A stretch of 64,000 nucleotides of DNA from Morchella semilibera (lineage: Eukaryota > Ascomycota > Pezizomycetes > Pezizales > Morchellaceae): assembly GCA_009192285.1 (NCBI GenBank), contig CM018605.1, positions 1,016,530-1,080,529 on the forward strand, written 5' to 3'. Each line of letters opens with the position of its first letter. The first letter of the stretch is position 1. Position numbers and translations under genes: made by a program. Under the pieces are notes generated by a model. The model saw nothing but the letters and a program-made list of their open reading frames with translations. It was not told the DNA's origin and ran no database searches. Of the stretch, positions 44,642 to 57,133 are shown piece after piece.

Positions 44642-46476
44642 ATGTCATCGTTACAGGATCTCCTTAACCCTGTTTCGTCTGGCCCATCGTCCCCCGTCAC
44701 AACACGCCTCCCAAGCCCTCCACCTGCGCACAAATATGGTGTCGCGGCCAATACACAAGAGGCTGCCAGCGCGCTGGTATTATTTGCGGACCATAATCAT
44801 CGCAATTCCTTCAGTCTTTCTAATAACGAGCAAGACGGCGATCGGTCTCCTGTAACCCCTATCGCGACACACCATGATTCATCATCTTCCGATACAGTCT
44901 CATCCTCCCCTGTACCACCTGTCTCTCCGCGCCGAGTAGCGCCTATGAGAAGCTCCACAGTACATAAATCGCCGAATAACTTTACCCAAATTCTTCGTGC
45001 CAGCAGTTCAGAGCGGGATGCTGATGGTGATGAGGAAGATGAGGATATGGTTGAGGACAGTGTTAAGCCACAGGGCTTGACCGACTACCGTCTTTCGCCC
45101 GCACCAATGGTACATGAGAGCTTACGTTCTTCACCCCCTGCCCCGTCAGCCTCCCCTCCACCTTCTACGGTTTCACATAATCTCAAAGATGTTGTTGTAA
45201 CTACCAGTATTACCACCAAATCAAAGAAACGCCCATCGGCAAAAAACGCTCCCACAAAGAAGAAGGGAATCGCAAAACCTCAGAAGAAGAAGCGGAAGGT
45301 TGATATGGAAGAGGATGATTTGGAATCTGAGATTCCTGTAAGACCTGCTGCTTCGTCTAGGAAGAAGAAGAGCCACGCTTCTAATCCGAGCCACGCTCAG
45401 GTAAATGGACAGCGGCCCACCAGTATTCCACCGCGACGCGAAACTGAGTCTCCACAGCCAGTAAAATCATTGCCTCCCCTTCCATCATCTCCCCTGCCGA
45501 AATATAATGCTGAAGGTATGGAACTTTATTGTATTTGCCGGAAACCTGATTCTGGGAAGTGGATGATTGGGTGTGATGGCTGTGAGGATTGGTTTCATGG
45601 TGAATGTGTTAGTATCGCTGAGAAAGACGGTGATTTGATTGATAAATACTTTTGTAAGCTTCATGCCTACGTTTTCCCCGTATGCCTCACTAACGTTGCA
45701 TAGGCCCCCGTTGTGAACGTTCTCGCCACGGAACTACCACATGGAAACGGAAATGCCGTTACCCTGACTGCCGTCGCCCTGCTCAGGTGGATAAACGCCC
45801 AAAACCGTCCAAATATTGCAGCGATGAGCATGGCGTCCAATTCTTCAAAGATCAAGCGTCTACACAATCATCTCATCCTGCCATTTCACCATCTGAGCTG
45901 GCTGCCGTCGCTAATGGCGTCTCTTCCGCCACCGAGTTCCGTCGTATCGGTCATCGCATGCCGACACCGCCACTGTCCGATGAAAACTTTCGCGACTATC
46001 CGGAAGAGATTGAACGCCTTGTGAAAATCTCAAAGGAGCGCGAGTCGTTGAAAAACAAGAGGCTTCTTGTTGAGGACCGTGGGCGTTACCTTGATTGGAC
46101 ACAACAGCGGGCAAAGCGCATTCATGAAGAACTTAAAGCTGATCCGGAGGCTAGAAATGTTGGGAAGGAGATTTGTGGATATGATGAGAGACTTGGGCTT
46201 AATGATGTTGAATGGGCCGTATGGAGGGGTTCTGACGAAGGCAAAGACATCTTCAAGGAAGAGAGGATACCAGGAAGGGAGGGTGTTTGCCTCAAGAAGA
46301 AATGTGAGAAACACAGCCTATGGAGACATCTCTTCATGGAAGAGGCCCAACTTCAAGAGAGATTGCATCAGGAGAGACTTGTTCAGCTGAGACAAGAAGA
46401 GAAAAAGATCAAAGAGCGCCAAAAGAGGAGGAGTGTTAGGGATAACCGCGAGGGAACTGTTGAAAAGTTGAAATGA
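44642..46476 (+). CDS. SPP1: COMPASS subunit SPP1-like PHD-finger protein, 594 aa
   Basis: Component of the Set1/COMPASS histone H3K4 methyltransferase. The PHD finger reads H3K4 methylation. Exons 44642-45653 and 45704-46476 (intron 50 nt, GTAAGC...TAG, phase closes). N-terminal 300 aa are Ser/Pro-rich and disordered with basic, nuclear-signal-like clusters (KKRPSAKNAPTKKK, KPQKKKRKV). PHD finger: LYCICRKPDSGKWMIGCDGC, EDWFHGECV and, across the intron, KYFCPRC. Next is a second cysteine cluster (KRKCRYPDCRRPA, KPSKYCSDEHG), the Spp1/CFP1 C-terminal zinc region. A charged coiled-coil end follows (EEAQLQERLHQERLVQLRQE). Longer than yeast Spp1 because of the N-terminal extension. Convergent to nothing nearby; GT90 gene follows on the same strand. 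Confidence 0.9.
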
Positions 46477-48067
46477 AATTATTTGTGGGTAATACTCGTC
46501 CTCATTGCACGAACTTCTTTTCTATATTGCGATTTATCATAGATTTAACATATATTTATAACGGCGAACGAAGTTAATGGGAATATGTGATATCTATAAT
46601 GGCTCTTTCCTTAATTAAACTTGATTGCAATCTAGGCGATGTATTCTTAACACTTAAGAGTTAAGTGCACGTGCAAACCACCCAAAGCAGACGTGCTGCT
46701 TGACTTATAAGACAGGGAAGACCCTTTAATACCCATTAATGAAGTTCTTGTCCCGGTTTGGCAACTATATTTTACCTATAGCTCAGTTAAATCAATACTT
46801 GTAGATCCTTGTTCTCACACCCAATTTTTACCACCATGTACTGCGTTCATATAGCACTCGTGCGGCCTATTTGAAGCCGCCCGAGGAACACTACATATAT
46901 GTATTTTGCTACTTGTGTATCCACAGATAAATTCTCTTGTTTTGATGGGCGGTTTCAACCCGATAGCGCGAGGACATGTACACGTATGTACTACGGTGTT
47001 AAGGATAAGTGAGCAGAAAGAGCAACGTAAACCGCACCACCGCGTTCTACTCATTTACCCTTAACACTGGAGTAGGTACATACATGAGTTCTGTGATGCA
47101 ACGGCGACAATTATACAGCTACTGGCCACCGTGCCCAAAAGTTGGACATGTGTGTGATTTATATAGATCGGATTGCATCAGACAGAGCTATATGGTACCC
47201 GGAAACAAAAATGGAAAAAGTTAACTAGGTCTAGCTTTGATGGTGGCCATTGCATCACTTTGAGGGCCCCGTACAGCTGTACAGACTCGTTATCTTTTAT
47301 ATACTTTAAGAAATTACATGTACTTCCGCTTTCTATAAGCTACTACATGAATGTATCCTACCCCTACCCAACCCAGCCTGTAAGTCGCCACCCCCAGAAC
47401 CAAAAAGGCCACATGTATCTAGACCAGCTTACCCACCAGAGAGCGCGGCCCCTCAACGAGCGTACACCCAAAATCCTGTGGGCAGCACCCGCTCGCTGAT
47501 GGGCCGTGCTTGTTGATGGGCAAGCTGGTCTATCTATGTAGATACAGCATATGTTCTAATAAGGTCTCTCCAGAGCATTTTCATTACATGTAAATTTAGT
47601 TCACACTTTCTAATTCTAAAAATATCGGCATGTTCCTCTGGTTAGGGGCCGATCAATTCTCCGGACGGAAGCTTATCGATCCCAGATATGCCCACTAATC
47701 GGGGACACGGCCAGGTTCTTGACTCAAATTTGTAGTAGTCCGCCAAACACATAAAGTTACAAACTGGCCGAATCTTCGATGACGGATTGGCTAACAGATG
47801 CACGTGTCAACTGTGTCAACTACAGCGCCTTTTCTATATTTTTCAACACGTATAAGTAACAAGTAACTAGCAGACAAATTTGAGGCACTGTTTCCTTGGC
47901 AACTCCTTTTCTTGATAACAACCCACCAGAAAATCTCAATTCTCATTCACAGCTTTAATTCTGCAGCAACCGATTTTACCAGCTTAAGGGGCTTGTTGGT
48001 TTATTCGCGTAGAATATTACATGCTTAGGCTCTACGTTTACGGTTTAAACGAGGATACAAAGTCGCA
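46477..48067. other. intergenic, no gene seen
   Basis: Contains TACATGTA at 47315 and 47585 and a TA-flanked inverted repeat at 47422-47530. Short frames are unsupported. Confidence 0.5.
47422..47530. mobile_element. 109-bp TA-flanked inverted repeat
   Basis: Left end GACCAGCTTACCCA and right end TGGGCAAGCTGGTC are inverse with one mismatch. TA borders both sides (47420-47421, 47531-47532). The interior is GC-rich and imperfectly self-complementary. Confidence 0.55.
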
Positions 48068-50977
48068 ATGAGTTTTCTTGCGAGTCTTCCATCCCCTAGT
48101 TTACCGTTTCGGTCCCCAGGCCTACCTCCAATTGGATTCAATGCTGCCAAGGCATATGCCAATAGTTCAGGCTCCCCAGCATCTGCTATAATACTTCTAG
48201 GACTCAATTTTTCGTACTCAGCATGGAAAATTAACCAGCACTCTCTACTCGCTTCAGCACTAACATGGGGGATAATATGGGCTGTCTGTACAAGGGTTAA
48301 GGCTGGGCGGTATTCGGGAGCCGGAACGGGACGTCGAAAAGGATATAGCATTAGTGGTGGGGGTGGATGGTCTGGAGGAGGAACTCCAATTATGTTGGCC
48401 GGAAGTATTCTGCTTGCGGGTATCTGCGAAAGTGCTAGCGGTGTTGAGAGTCCTTGGTTGAAGGTTTGCGACCTGTCTCATCAGCAACTTACGCCCAAGT
48501 GATCAAAGTGCTGATTCAGACTTATAAAAAATTAAAGGCAGGTGTCCCTTCGGCGGCATATTTCATACGATCTTCATTGAGAATAGACAATGCCAATGGA
48601 TTACCGCTCCGCGGGATGAGAAGGGTCATGGTACTAGTCATGATGGCTTCAGCAATAACTTTACAACCAGCATTTGTGAGCAATTCTGTATTGGCACTTG
48701 GTGTTTGCAGCGCTGTATTTTCAGCCCTAGCATTGGTACTATTGGAACGGAGTCTTGCAGAATTATCGGAAACATCTGGGATGCCCAGTTCTAGCTCCAC
48801 GGGGTGTTTTGGCTCCTGGAGAAACTTTGCGTTAGTTGGGAAGGACTTGGGTGTATATTTATCCCTAGGATTCTTAGGGGCTAGTCTCACGTTCGAACGG
48901 TTTCCACTAAGGATCCTGGACCATATGGACGTCTATTTTGAAAAAGATATAACTGTATTGGCATTGAAACTGGTTTTTGTGTCTATACTGGGTACTGCTC
49001 AATGGGCCATTACCCCGTTTGTGGTGAGTGTCGCTGTTCATTTTGTTCTTGATGAAGCCACTAATTTCTTAGATGATGGGATACTCTTCCGTCAGCGTAG
49101 GGTTTCTAGAGCTAATTACGACGCTCCTGATGGGATTATATTCAGCGTTTTCAGGGATAAGGTTTCTCGGGATGGTTGGCGCTTTTATTGGAATGTCTGG
49201 TTACTTCACAGCAACACCTGGCACCGAGCGTGCAGCTGTTCTTTCGCAACTGTTCCGCACACGTTCAGCGCAGCTTATGACCTTGCTTGTATTTTTTCTC
49301 ACTGCTCTAGTGATGTGGGGGTTCGAAAGCCTTAGCGATAACACTGGAATGTCCTTAAAGACACCCAGTTCTGCGCCGATACATGTACATGTGCTCAACT
49401 CCGGACACCCGATTCCAAAGCTCATCCAAGATGCAGAGGCACGGTACAAGAAATTGCAGGAGAGGCAGTCAAATTCACTTTCTGAGGCCGTCGCGGAGTA
49501 TCGACGACGCTACAATATGAATCCTCCGCCAGGTTTTGATAAGTGGTATGAATATGCGAGGAATAGAAATTCCATCATAATAGATGATTACGACACCATA
49601 TATCACTCGCTCAAGCCTTTCTGGGGACTTCCGCCGCAAGAAATCAGAAAGCGTGCTAGAGAAGCTATAGGCTTTAACGACCCTATTGGACTCCATAATA
49701 ATAAGCTTTTGCATGCGTCTGTCCGGGGTGGCGCTGTCAATGTTGGCGGACAAGGCCCAGATTGGCAAAAAGAGGCAACTCAAGGAATGATAGAGAAATT
49801 TGTCGCTTTCCTACCAGATATGGAACTTGGCTTTAATATACATGATGAACCGCGGATTGTTGTTCCAAACGATATGTTGACTCAATATCTTGATCGCGCA
49901 GATACCGTGCTGTCTAAAATCAAAAACTCCGATCCTCTCGGCAGTGATTACACACCATTACCGGTTGAGGAGCGCGGATCGGTACCGGACTTTCCTCGAA
50001 CTATGTTCAATGTGTTTGCTCACCAGCCCACTTGGAATGGAGCTCAGATGTCCTGCCCTCCTGATTCGCCGGCCAAATCGATTGATATCAACGTCAAAGA
50101 CGACACCAGTCGATTTTCAGTCCAGCCTCTTGGATTTATTTATAACACAACAGAGGCATCAGATATCTGTCTATCACCTAGTCTCCAACTACGTCATGGT
50201 TTCTTCGACCGTCCCAACGCATTTAACGTTGCACACCAACTTATTCCTGTCTTTTCTCAGAGCAAACCGTCCTCTTTCAACGACATTTTATACCCATCCC
50301 CCTGGTACTGGGCCGATAGAGTAAAATACGATGACGCAAAGGATATTAACTGGGATCAAAAACACCCAAACCTTTACTGGCGAGGTTCTACCACCGGTGG
50401 CTTCTCTCGTAACGGGGGCTGGAAGCGTCAACATCGCCAGCATACCGTCTCGGTGATAAATAAAAATGATACCGCCAAAGTACTAGTCCAAGAACACCGT
50501 GGTGGATCAGGCGATTGGAGTATCCGTGAAGTGAAGCGGGAGACTTTGTCGACTCTATTCGATGTCCGTTTCTCCCATGTGGGCCAATGCGATCCGAAGG
50601 ACTGCGACGATCAGCATGAGTTCTTTGACATCGCGCCAAAAGCCAATCAAGACGACGCGTGGCAATGGAAATACCTCCTAGATATGGATGGTAATGCTTT
50701 CTCGGGGCGGTATTACGCATTCCTTGGGAGTAACAGTGCCGTATTCAAACAGGCAATATTCCGTGAGTGGCACGAAGAGTGGATCGTACCATGGGTGCAT
50801 TACGTACCAGTTTCGATGGACCTCGAGGAGATTGCAGAGTTGATGAGGTATTTTGAGATAGAGCAGGAAGGGAAAAAAGCCATCCAAAAGATCGCGCAGG
50901 AGAGTAGGAAGTGGGCGAAGGCAGTCTTAAGAAAAGAAGATTTCGAGATTTGGTTCTTTAGACTATTACTTGAGTAA
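48068..50977 (+). CDS. GT90 (CAP10-like) glycosyltransferase with N-terminal membrane segments
   Basis: Probable Golgi/secretory glycosyltransferase of family GT90, related to cryptococcal CAP10/CAS-type proteins; donor and acceptor unknown. Three blocks: 48068-48440, 48485 to about 49030, and about 49110-50977. Intron 1 (48441-48484, 44 nt, GTGTTG...CAG) closes in phase. The second lies near 49030-49110 but its exact sites are unclear. The first about 400 aa hold several hydrophobic segments (PASAIILLGLNFSYSAW, IMLAGSILLAGI, FVSNSVLALGVCSAVFSALA, MTLLVFFLTALVMW). The catalytic domain has FDKWYEYARNRN, YHSLKPFWGLPPQEIRKR, DINWDQKHPNLYWRGSTTGG, GQCDPKDCDDQHEF, WKYLLDMDGNAFSGRYYAFL, KQAIFREWHEEWIVPWVHYV and a C-terminal helix. 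These are the CAP10 hallmarks (WRG, DGN-S-R). Confidence 0.85.
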
Positions 50978-52119
50978 GTTAAACAAAACCTGCCTTCAAG
51001 TAATCATTGACTAACAGGTAATGTTTAGATATGGAAGAGTTATAGATGATAATCGAGAGACAATTGGGTTTCTAGGCTAAAGTGTAAAAGTCCGAAAAGT
51101 ATAGATGTCGAGTGGTTAATGAAAAACTTTTCTTTTGGGTCATGATTAATATTACTTAGCTAGGGGGAGTCTAAATGATTGCACACGGTATTCTGGGAGG
51201 AGTAGAAGAGACTGGAAAGGATTATTCGTTTGGCATAGGTGCAAACGGTGTTATCTAGCAGTCTTATGGCACCTACTCTATAATATCTAACTATAATGTA
51301 TTGTCATTTTTTCTTTTGGGCATATCAAAGACCTGGCTCGGGGAGAGCTTGAGTCTCACATCTATTTTGAACCCCGGAGATCCAGCTCTGTACATGTATT
51401 TATTTAGCTGAGTTCCCTTAGCCCTCAGAGACTACGGGAGAGACATGGTGCTATGTATGCAGAAACAGTCGATCTCTTGGAAAAACGTCAAAGATCTCCC
51501 CGGGGTTAGGGGTTGGGTTCGACTATGGAAGGTGATCTAAGCAAAGCCTATTCTTTAGTACCAAAGTACCCTATTCTATTAAGCGTCAATCTTCCTAGCT
51601 AACATTCCCGGGCACCATGCTACCCGATTGGATTTTCAATACCCTAGGACCTGTGCAGTTTTGTGCAGATCATGGAGGATCAGCCGTATTACCGGGTTTC
51701 AGAAACTCCGAGCATCTCTAAGCATCATGGGCGCGTCACATATCATGCCAGCCATGTATATGAATTAACGCGAGCTGAGTGGCCAAAGCAAGGTGTCAAC
51801 CCCTACTTTCACAGCACCGAGTCAACAGCTTACTCCCATACTGGAGAGAAGACACTTTTCCTAATTGGAAGTCAAGCGTAGAAACCTTGGGGAAGGAGGG
51901 TGGGTGTTTAAATAGGGGTGTGATGAAGAATCACCCCTAAACCGATCCTCCAGGCCGCAGGGTTATATATTGAGCTAGCGTTCGGGAAATGAGACAGTCT
52001 ATGACCTTTCTCTCTAGAGTCACCTGTCTGTGGCTTACTTCGTGAAGTGATCTCCTCCACTGACTTTGTACGGTAATCACACTCTGTGTGGTAGTGGATA
52101 CGATTTTGGTCTTGGATTA

Positions 52120-52314
52120 GAGTGGTTTAGTCCCCCATATATTTCGTCCATAATTCAGACTCGCAGCGCCGAGCCCTATAAGAGTGTAAAATAGACCAAT
52201 AGCGAGCTTTAATCACTATAGGTCGTTTCCGATTTAAGCACTCTTACAGGACTCGGCGCATCTCGGCGCTGCGAGTCTGAATTATGGACGAAAAATGGGA
52301 GGACTAAAACGCTC
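52120..52314. mobile_element. 195-bp TA-flanked MITE with about 53-bp inverted ends
   Basis: Arms 52120-52173 and 52262-52314. The inner 32 bases of each arm (52142-52173 and 52262-52293) are perfectly inverse; the outer part (GAGTGGTTTAGTCC against GGACTAAAACGCTC) is near-perfect. Both sides are bordered by TA (52118-52119, 52315-52316), fitting a Tc1/mariner-type non-autonomous element. No coding capacity. TACATGTA lies 38 bp to the right. Confidence 0.88.
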
Positions 52315-52665
52315 TATTGATTTCAAATTTAGTTAGCCCTTGGTAGAGCAACTACATGTATGAAGCATTGGTGGCGAAACATGATAGGTCACGTAGTGCA
52401 TACGATCCCATATTTGAAGCAGTGTTGATGCAGCACAAACCAGTACTCGTAGTGTCCTGACGTTTTTGAACGCGACTAATATTACATACCATACAAAAAT
52501 ACATCAAGCTCCTGATTTTGGGTGTATGCAATAGCGGCCGAGTTCAGCGGTTGTGTGAGGACACTACAGTAGCTAGGGCTAGGGCCGGGCCAGGATCTCG
52601 AGTGACGTGTCATGACCTGACTACATGCACTTATTTTTTTTTCCTCTAATTTATCATTGTATATA

Positions 52666-52745
52666 CTTGCGGTGAAATTAAGTATTGTCCCTTATGATAG
52701 CATGGTTGCCAGCGCAATTAGGACAATACTTAATCTCACCCCAAG
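52666..52745. mobile_element. 80-bp TA-flanked inverted repeat
   Basis: The left arm CTTGCGGTGAAATTAAGTAT continues TGTCC. The right arm is its inverse (GGACAATACTTAATCTCACC continues CCAAG), with three mismatches. TA on both sides (52664-52665, 52746-52747). TACATGTA starts four bases beyond the right TA. Confidence 0.75.
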
Positions 52746-52857
52746 TAAGTACATGTATCTCTTTCAGTGATTATATGCTGCCAACCTCTGGGAGTTCACC
52801 TCACCTCCGCCACAATGACAACCATGAACCAGCGCCCCACCTATGTTCTCAGAAGTA

Positions 52858-52912
52858 CTATGGGTGTAGGGTAAGTCTATAGACAGTGGTCGTGGTTGCA
52901 ACAGTAGGCGTA
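52858..52912. mobile_element. half copy of the 53520 hairpin family
   Basis: TATGGGTGTAGGGTAAGTCT at about 52859, with GACAGTGG and GTTGCAACAG after it, follows the left half of the element at 53520-53600. No right arm is present. Confidence 0.5.
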
Positions 52913-53519
52913 GTACAGACGGCGTATTTTCTGAGGGATTTCTTCGGGTGCACGGTACACTATGCGGCCCCTAAAACGCTGGCCGCCTCACCAACTAATA
53001 TATAAACCCTAATGAATGACCCAGTCATTACAGACCATAATGGAAAGTCAACGTTGATGATTCCAAATCACTGGAGAGCTATTTTGGGACATGTATAAAA
53101 AGTCTGAATGGGAGATCCAATTTCGTGAACTCGGGCTTCATTATCTGTAGAGGAGGAGTTCTAGTAATCATGGGTATGAGCAGGTAAATTTTGCAAACAC
53201 TGGGAAACGCCTGTAGAAACAGTTAATCACCGCCCGCAAGGCCACATAAAGATGGAGAGATTGTGCTGGACGAAACATTGGGTAAGGGCCCCGGTACCCT
53301 CTATCAATCTACGGTCATTGTTAATAGCCGACCACAACCTAAATCTCGCTACCGGAAGCCTCAATCTGGAGCCCCCTCCACTTCATACGATGCCTTATCA
53401 CGGTTATCAGATACTCCATGCGAACTACTTGCAAGCTTTGCTAGTGCAGTTGAGGTCAGCCTATAGGTAAAACTACATGTACTGTGAGGGAGAGAGCTGG
53501 GGTAAAGTTAAATGTACTA

Positions 53520-53600
53520 CGGGTGTAGGGGTAAGTCTGGCGACAGTAAGAACTGTTGCAACGACAGGCTCCAGTGTCGCCAGACTTACCCCTACACCCG
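53520..53600. mobile_element. 81-bp inverted repeat within a perfect 30-bp palindromic pair
   Basis: Arms 53516-53545 and 53575-53604 are exact inverses over 30 bases. If the element is taken as CGGGTGTAGGGG...CCCCTACACCCG it is bordered by TA on both sides (53518-53519, 53601-53602). The 29-nt loop includes a GTTGCAAC palindrome. A diverged half copy lies at 52858. Confidence 0.75.
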
Positions 53601-53939
53601 TAGTGTCACAGGGCAACGGGGCGCTAGTGCGGTTGCCAAGGGCTGCACGCAGCACGAAGTACAAACAAACAAGGCGCCAATGCGCCCACCCATCACTCGC
53701 ACCGAACCAGAATCCATGATGCATTTATTATTTCAAACCATACATGTATATACATGTACTCAAAGCACAACGGCATTCCCATATAATACATATTAGTGAA
53801 CGGTAAGCAAAGTAAGTATATATGTAGTAATTAAGGCTAACTAATGCAACTACATGTATGCACCTAAACAAACAACATAAAAACTAACTCTAAAATTCTA
53901 TAAAATAAAATAAAAGAACTATAGAAACACCCTCCCCAC

Positions 53940-56160
53940 CTACCTCGCAAATTCCTCCACATGCACCCACATGCTATCACCCCTCAGCACCTTCTCCCCC
54001 ACCACCCTCCTCACCCTCGCCCCCAACCCCCACGGCCCACACGCCAACACCGCCACACTCCTCCTCCCCCCCTTCCCCGCGTCCTCAATCAGCATCTCCA
54101 CCTCCGGTCTCCCAAAATACACCCTATCCCTCGCGACGCCCCACCCCGCCACCTCTGCCAGTACCTCCTCCTTCCCATTCCCGCCTCCCAACAACCGATC
54201 TCTCATTTCCACACCCTCTTCTTCCTCCCCCATCCCATCCTCATCATGCCCCTCCGTCCCCGTAATAAATAGCTCGACCTTCCCTGCAACAACCCGCCCC
54301 TGTGTCCCCTCGCTGTCGAGCGCCCATTGCGCGTCGCTGACGCTCCGAACAGCCCACACGAACACGCAGCGCTCTAGCGCACCCTCGCGCGCCAGGTGGC
54401 GCACCCACGGCACTCCCCATGCGCCGCCAACCCCGCCAGCGATCACAACGATGCGGTCGAAATGCGCGGCGAGACTGGCATGAGAGGGAACGGCGCCGTA
54501 GAAGGCGTCGATGGAGGCGGGGATCTGCAGTGGCTCTTTTGCTGCGAGGGCGGCGATTCTTTTTGTGGTGGTACTGCGAACACGAGAAATGACGGTAAGT
54601 GTTGTGGGGGATGATGCGGCGACGGTGAATGGGTTGAAGGCGAAGCGCGGGGTGAGGGTGGGTATGTTGAGGAGGAGGTGTGATACGGGGGTTGGGGCGT
54701 GCGGGGAGGTTGGCGGGAGGAGAAGCATGATGTGGAGGGTGGTGGGGGTGGCGAGGGTTATGGTGGCGGTAACGGGGAGGGTACGGAGGCGGCGGTAGAT
54801 TCTGTCGTAGGCGGTGAGGATGCCGGCGGCTAGGATGTAGGGGCGGTGGTGGGAGACGTGGAGGTAAAGGAGGGGGAAGAGGGCGGACGACAAGGCGATG
54901 TGCGAGACGAGGAAGATGCGGTAATAGTAAGTTCGCACCCAGGGATAAGCTAATGTGACCAGCACATTCTACAGCGTAGAGTTAGTTGGTTTGAGTATTA
55001 CGGTGAGAATATCATTGACAGTATGACAGTAGGTAATGTGGGTGAAATTAGCAGCGCAAATATCATTGACAGTGCCTGACAGACATACCGTGACGACAAA
55101 ACCAACCACACCACACATAATGTCGAACTCTAGCAGACGCGTCGTCATGCGGCTTGTGTCCCAGAAAAATTTTATATAGAGCGTCATGTGGGCGCTGAGG
55201 AGCACGTAGACTATCTTTGCGAGGCCCTGGTGCAGGTAGTTGACCTTACCGTCATAGGAGACAGAGAAGAGGTAGCGCAGCGGGCTCCGCTTCATGGAGA
55301 AGAGGATGAGGGCGGGGAGGTTTGCAGAGGCGGCCATACCGAAGGCTTTAGCTAGGTAGAGGTAGTCTAAATACATGTTTGTTTTGTTAGCCTATAGGTT
55401 CTTATTGGAACTATTAGAACTTGTGATGTTGAATGGCCAGGCCACTTTTGGCATTAAACATCAATTGGGATCTAATATGATTTAGACATCATATTTTTTA
55501 TCCGGTAATCATATCAGATCCCTATTGATTGTACGATAATAATATTGCAATTGCCGGCTGTGGGGGGGGGGGCTTTAGTACGAAAGCCTATTCGGGCTTG
55601 CCCCCAACTACATGTACATACATGTAAATAATGAGAGTGGCTGCTAGCCCGTTTGGGAGACCTAATAACCCAGCCTATCATTTATAAGACGTCCATTCGA
55701 GATAGATCTCCGGAGACATCGGGATCATCCCGTCTTAATATAATCCGGTCGTGTTTAGCAAAAAAACAAACACGCGGTCCAATAAACCAAACTGCCAGGT
55801 CTCCTACGGGGCTCCATAAAAACCAAAATCACTGTTGCTTCTCACTCTAGCTCTCTCATACGTACCGTCGCCCGTCTCCCTCACCACCAACCACAGCATC
55901 CACAGAAACCACCCCAGCCCAACCGCCCAATCTCCCACCGACCTTGACCCCGGGTCCTCCCACGACAAAGGCCTCGTAAGCCTCCATTCCAGTCTCCTCA
56001 GGAAGCCCTTTTGGCCGCGCTTGCGTAGCCGTAGGAAGATATATACGCACACGGCGAGCACTACCTGCGACAGCACCACATTACGGCCGAGGGCGTCGAG
56101 CGCGTGCCGCCGTTGATGCTTTTCGGGCTGCGTGAGGTCTTTATAACTGTAGCCGAGCAT
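53940..56160 (-). CDS. ferric reductase/NADPH oxidase-like transmembrane protein, 533 aa
   Basis: Membrane flavocytochrome family that moves electrons from NAD(P)H through FAD and two hemes across the membrane. Exons (minus): 55866-56160, 55089-55366, 53940-54968; phases close to 533 aa. Intron 1 is unusually long (499 nt) and holds a G run. Membrane segments include VVLSQVVLAVCVYIFL, WAVGLGWFLWMLWLVV, VVGFVVT and the YRIFLVSHIALSSALFPLLY region. Heme His pairs: YLHQG with AHMTLY 14 apart, and VSHIAL with LYLHV 14 apart. The FAD block reads FAFNPFTVA, with Asn where His (HPFT) is usual. The NAD site has VIAGGVGGAWGVPWVRHL and VAVLACGPWG. It ends HVEEFAR rather than in an aromatic residue, so a short last exon may be missing. 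N-terminus MLGYSYKDL looks short for FRE proteins. Confidence 0.83.
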
Positions 56161-57023
56161 GGTGAAAAAGTACAAAGTGCAGTTCCAGAGAGCTACAGAG
56201 AATACACGAAGGGGAAGCTTTTAATTTTTACGTGAGCGAGGCTGGGCTGACTGTAGAGGCACAAGCAGACAGGGGATTAGTAAGGACGGCGGGGGGGGGG
56301 GGCGTGGCCGCGTGGGACGTGGGACGTGGGACGTGGGACGTGGGACGTGGGGCAGGGGACCTGCAGGACGTGGGCGGTATAAATATGGAGGTTCTATAAC
56401 GTCATATATGTAGCTCTGTGCTACGAAGGAGCTCTGGTTAATAATGAGTTTGAGTGTTTGAGTGTTCAACTGCGGCGTTTTGTTTTCAATTACCTGGACA
56501 TGTATGTACCTATATGTACATACTTCTACTTTTGACAGTTGTGGCTACGATATGCAGTAGTAACCGCCAAAACATGTGACAAAGCTAAGAATTGGTCCGC
56601 AGTTATGATCGATAGATGCCATCGTGATGCTCAGCTTTCTCCGACAGTGCATATACAGCAGCATACCTATACAGCAACATTCCCCCATCGTGCATCCTTC
56701 AGCTACGTGTGTCGTTGATGAGCAGAGCCACGTGGGGCCAGGATTCAAATAGTGCAGGGCTGAAGCAAGAAAGCTGAAGGAGGTGATGGGGGAGTGAATT
56801 CCTGATCGTGGGTGTGGTGGGCGTGGAGCGAGTGGACCAGGTGAATTAAGATCTGATAGGCACCGCGCAGTGCGCATGCCCGACCCCCACAAATACAGTC
56901 AAAAAAATGAAGACTGCAGCAGGTAGGGTAGTGCGGGGAAGCCATATATGTAGCTTGTCTGAGCTGATTACCCCCAGCCCCAACCCCCCAACCACCAACC
57001 TCCAATCTCCAACCTCCACTCCA

Positions 57024-57070
<47 letters not shown>

Positions 57071-57133
57071 GTAACCATCAATTGCTTCTACGAGCATTTA
57101 CCTGTGTTTGTAAAAAACTGTCTGCTCATCATC
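56161..57133. other. divergent promoter region with simple repeats
   Basis: Between the ferric-reductase-like and URH1 starts. A 7-bp minisatellite (GTGGGAC units, 56311-56350) follows a G run (56290-56302). A CT microsatellite of about 20 units lies at 57028-57068, some 65 bp before the URH1 ATG. No gene. Confidence 0.75.
57028..57068. repeat. CT microsatellite in the URH1 leader
   Basis: About 20 CT units, likely within the promoter or 5' UTR of URH1. CT-rich leaders are common before fungal start codons, but this length would be variable. Confidence 0.85.

Larger units (their letters stand above)
50978..53939. other. 3-kb intergenic region with three miniature inverted repeats, no gene seen
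   Basis: Convergent region between the GT90 and ferric-reductase-like genes. Holds the elements at 52120-52314, 52666-52745 and 53520-53600 and at least six TACATGTA sites. No open frame shows a recognisable domain. Confidence 0.5.

Noticed and set aside
53961-54483. Pro/Ser-rich plus-strand frames of 103 and 170 aa
   Set aside because: Antisense of the ferric-reductase-like C-terminal exon; GC-rich coding DNA opens the other strand.
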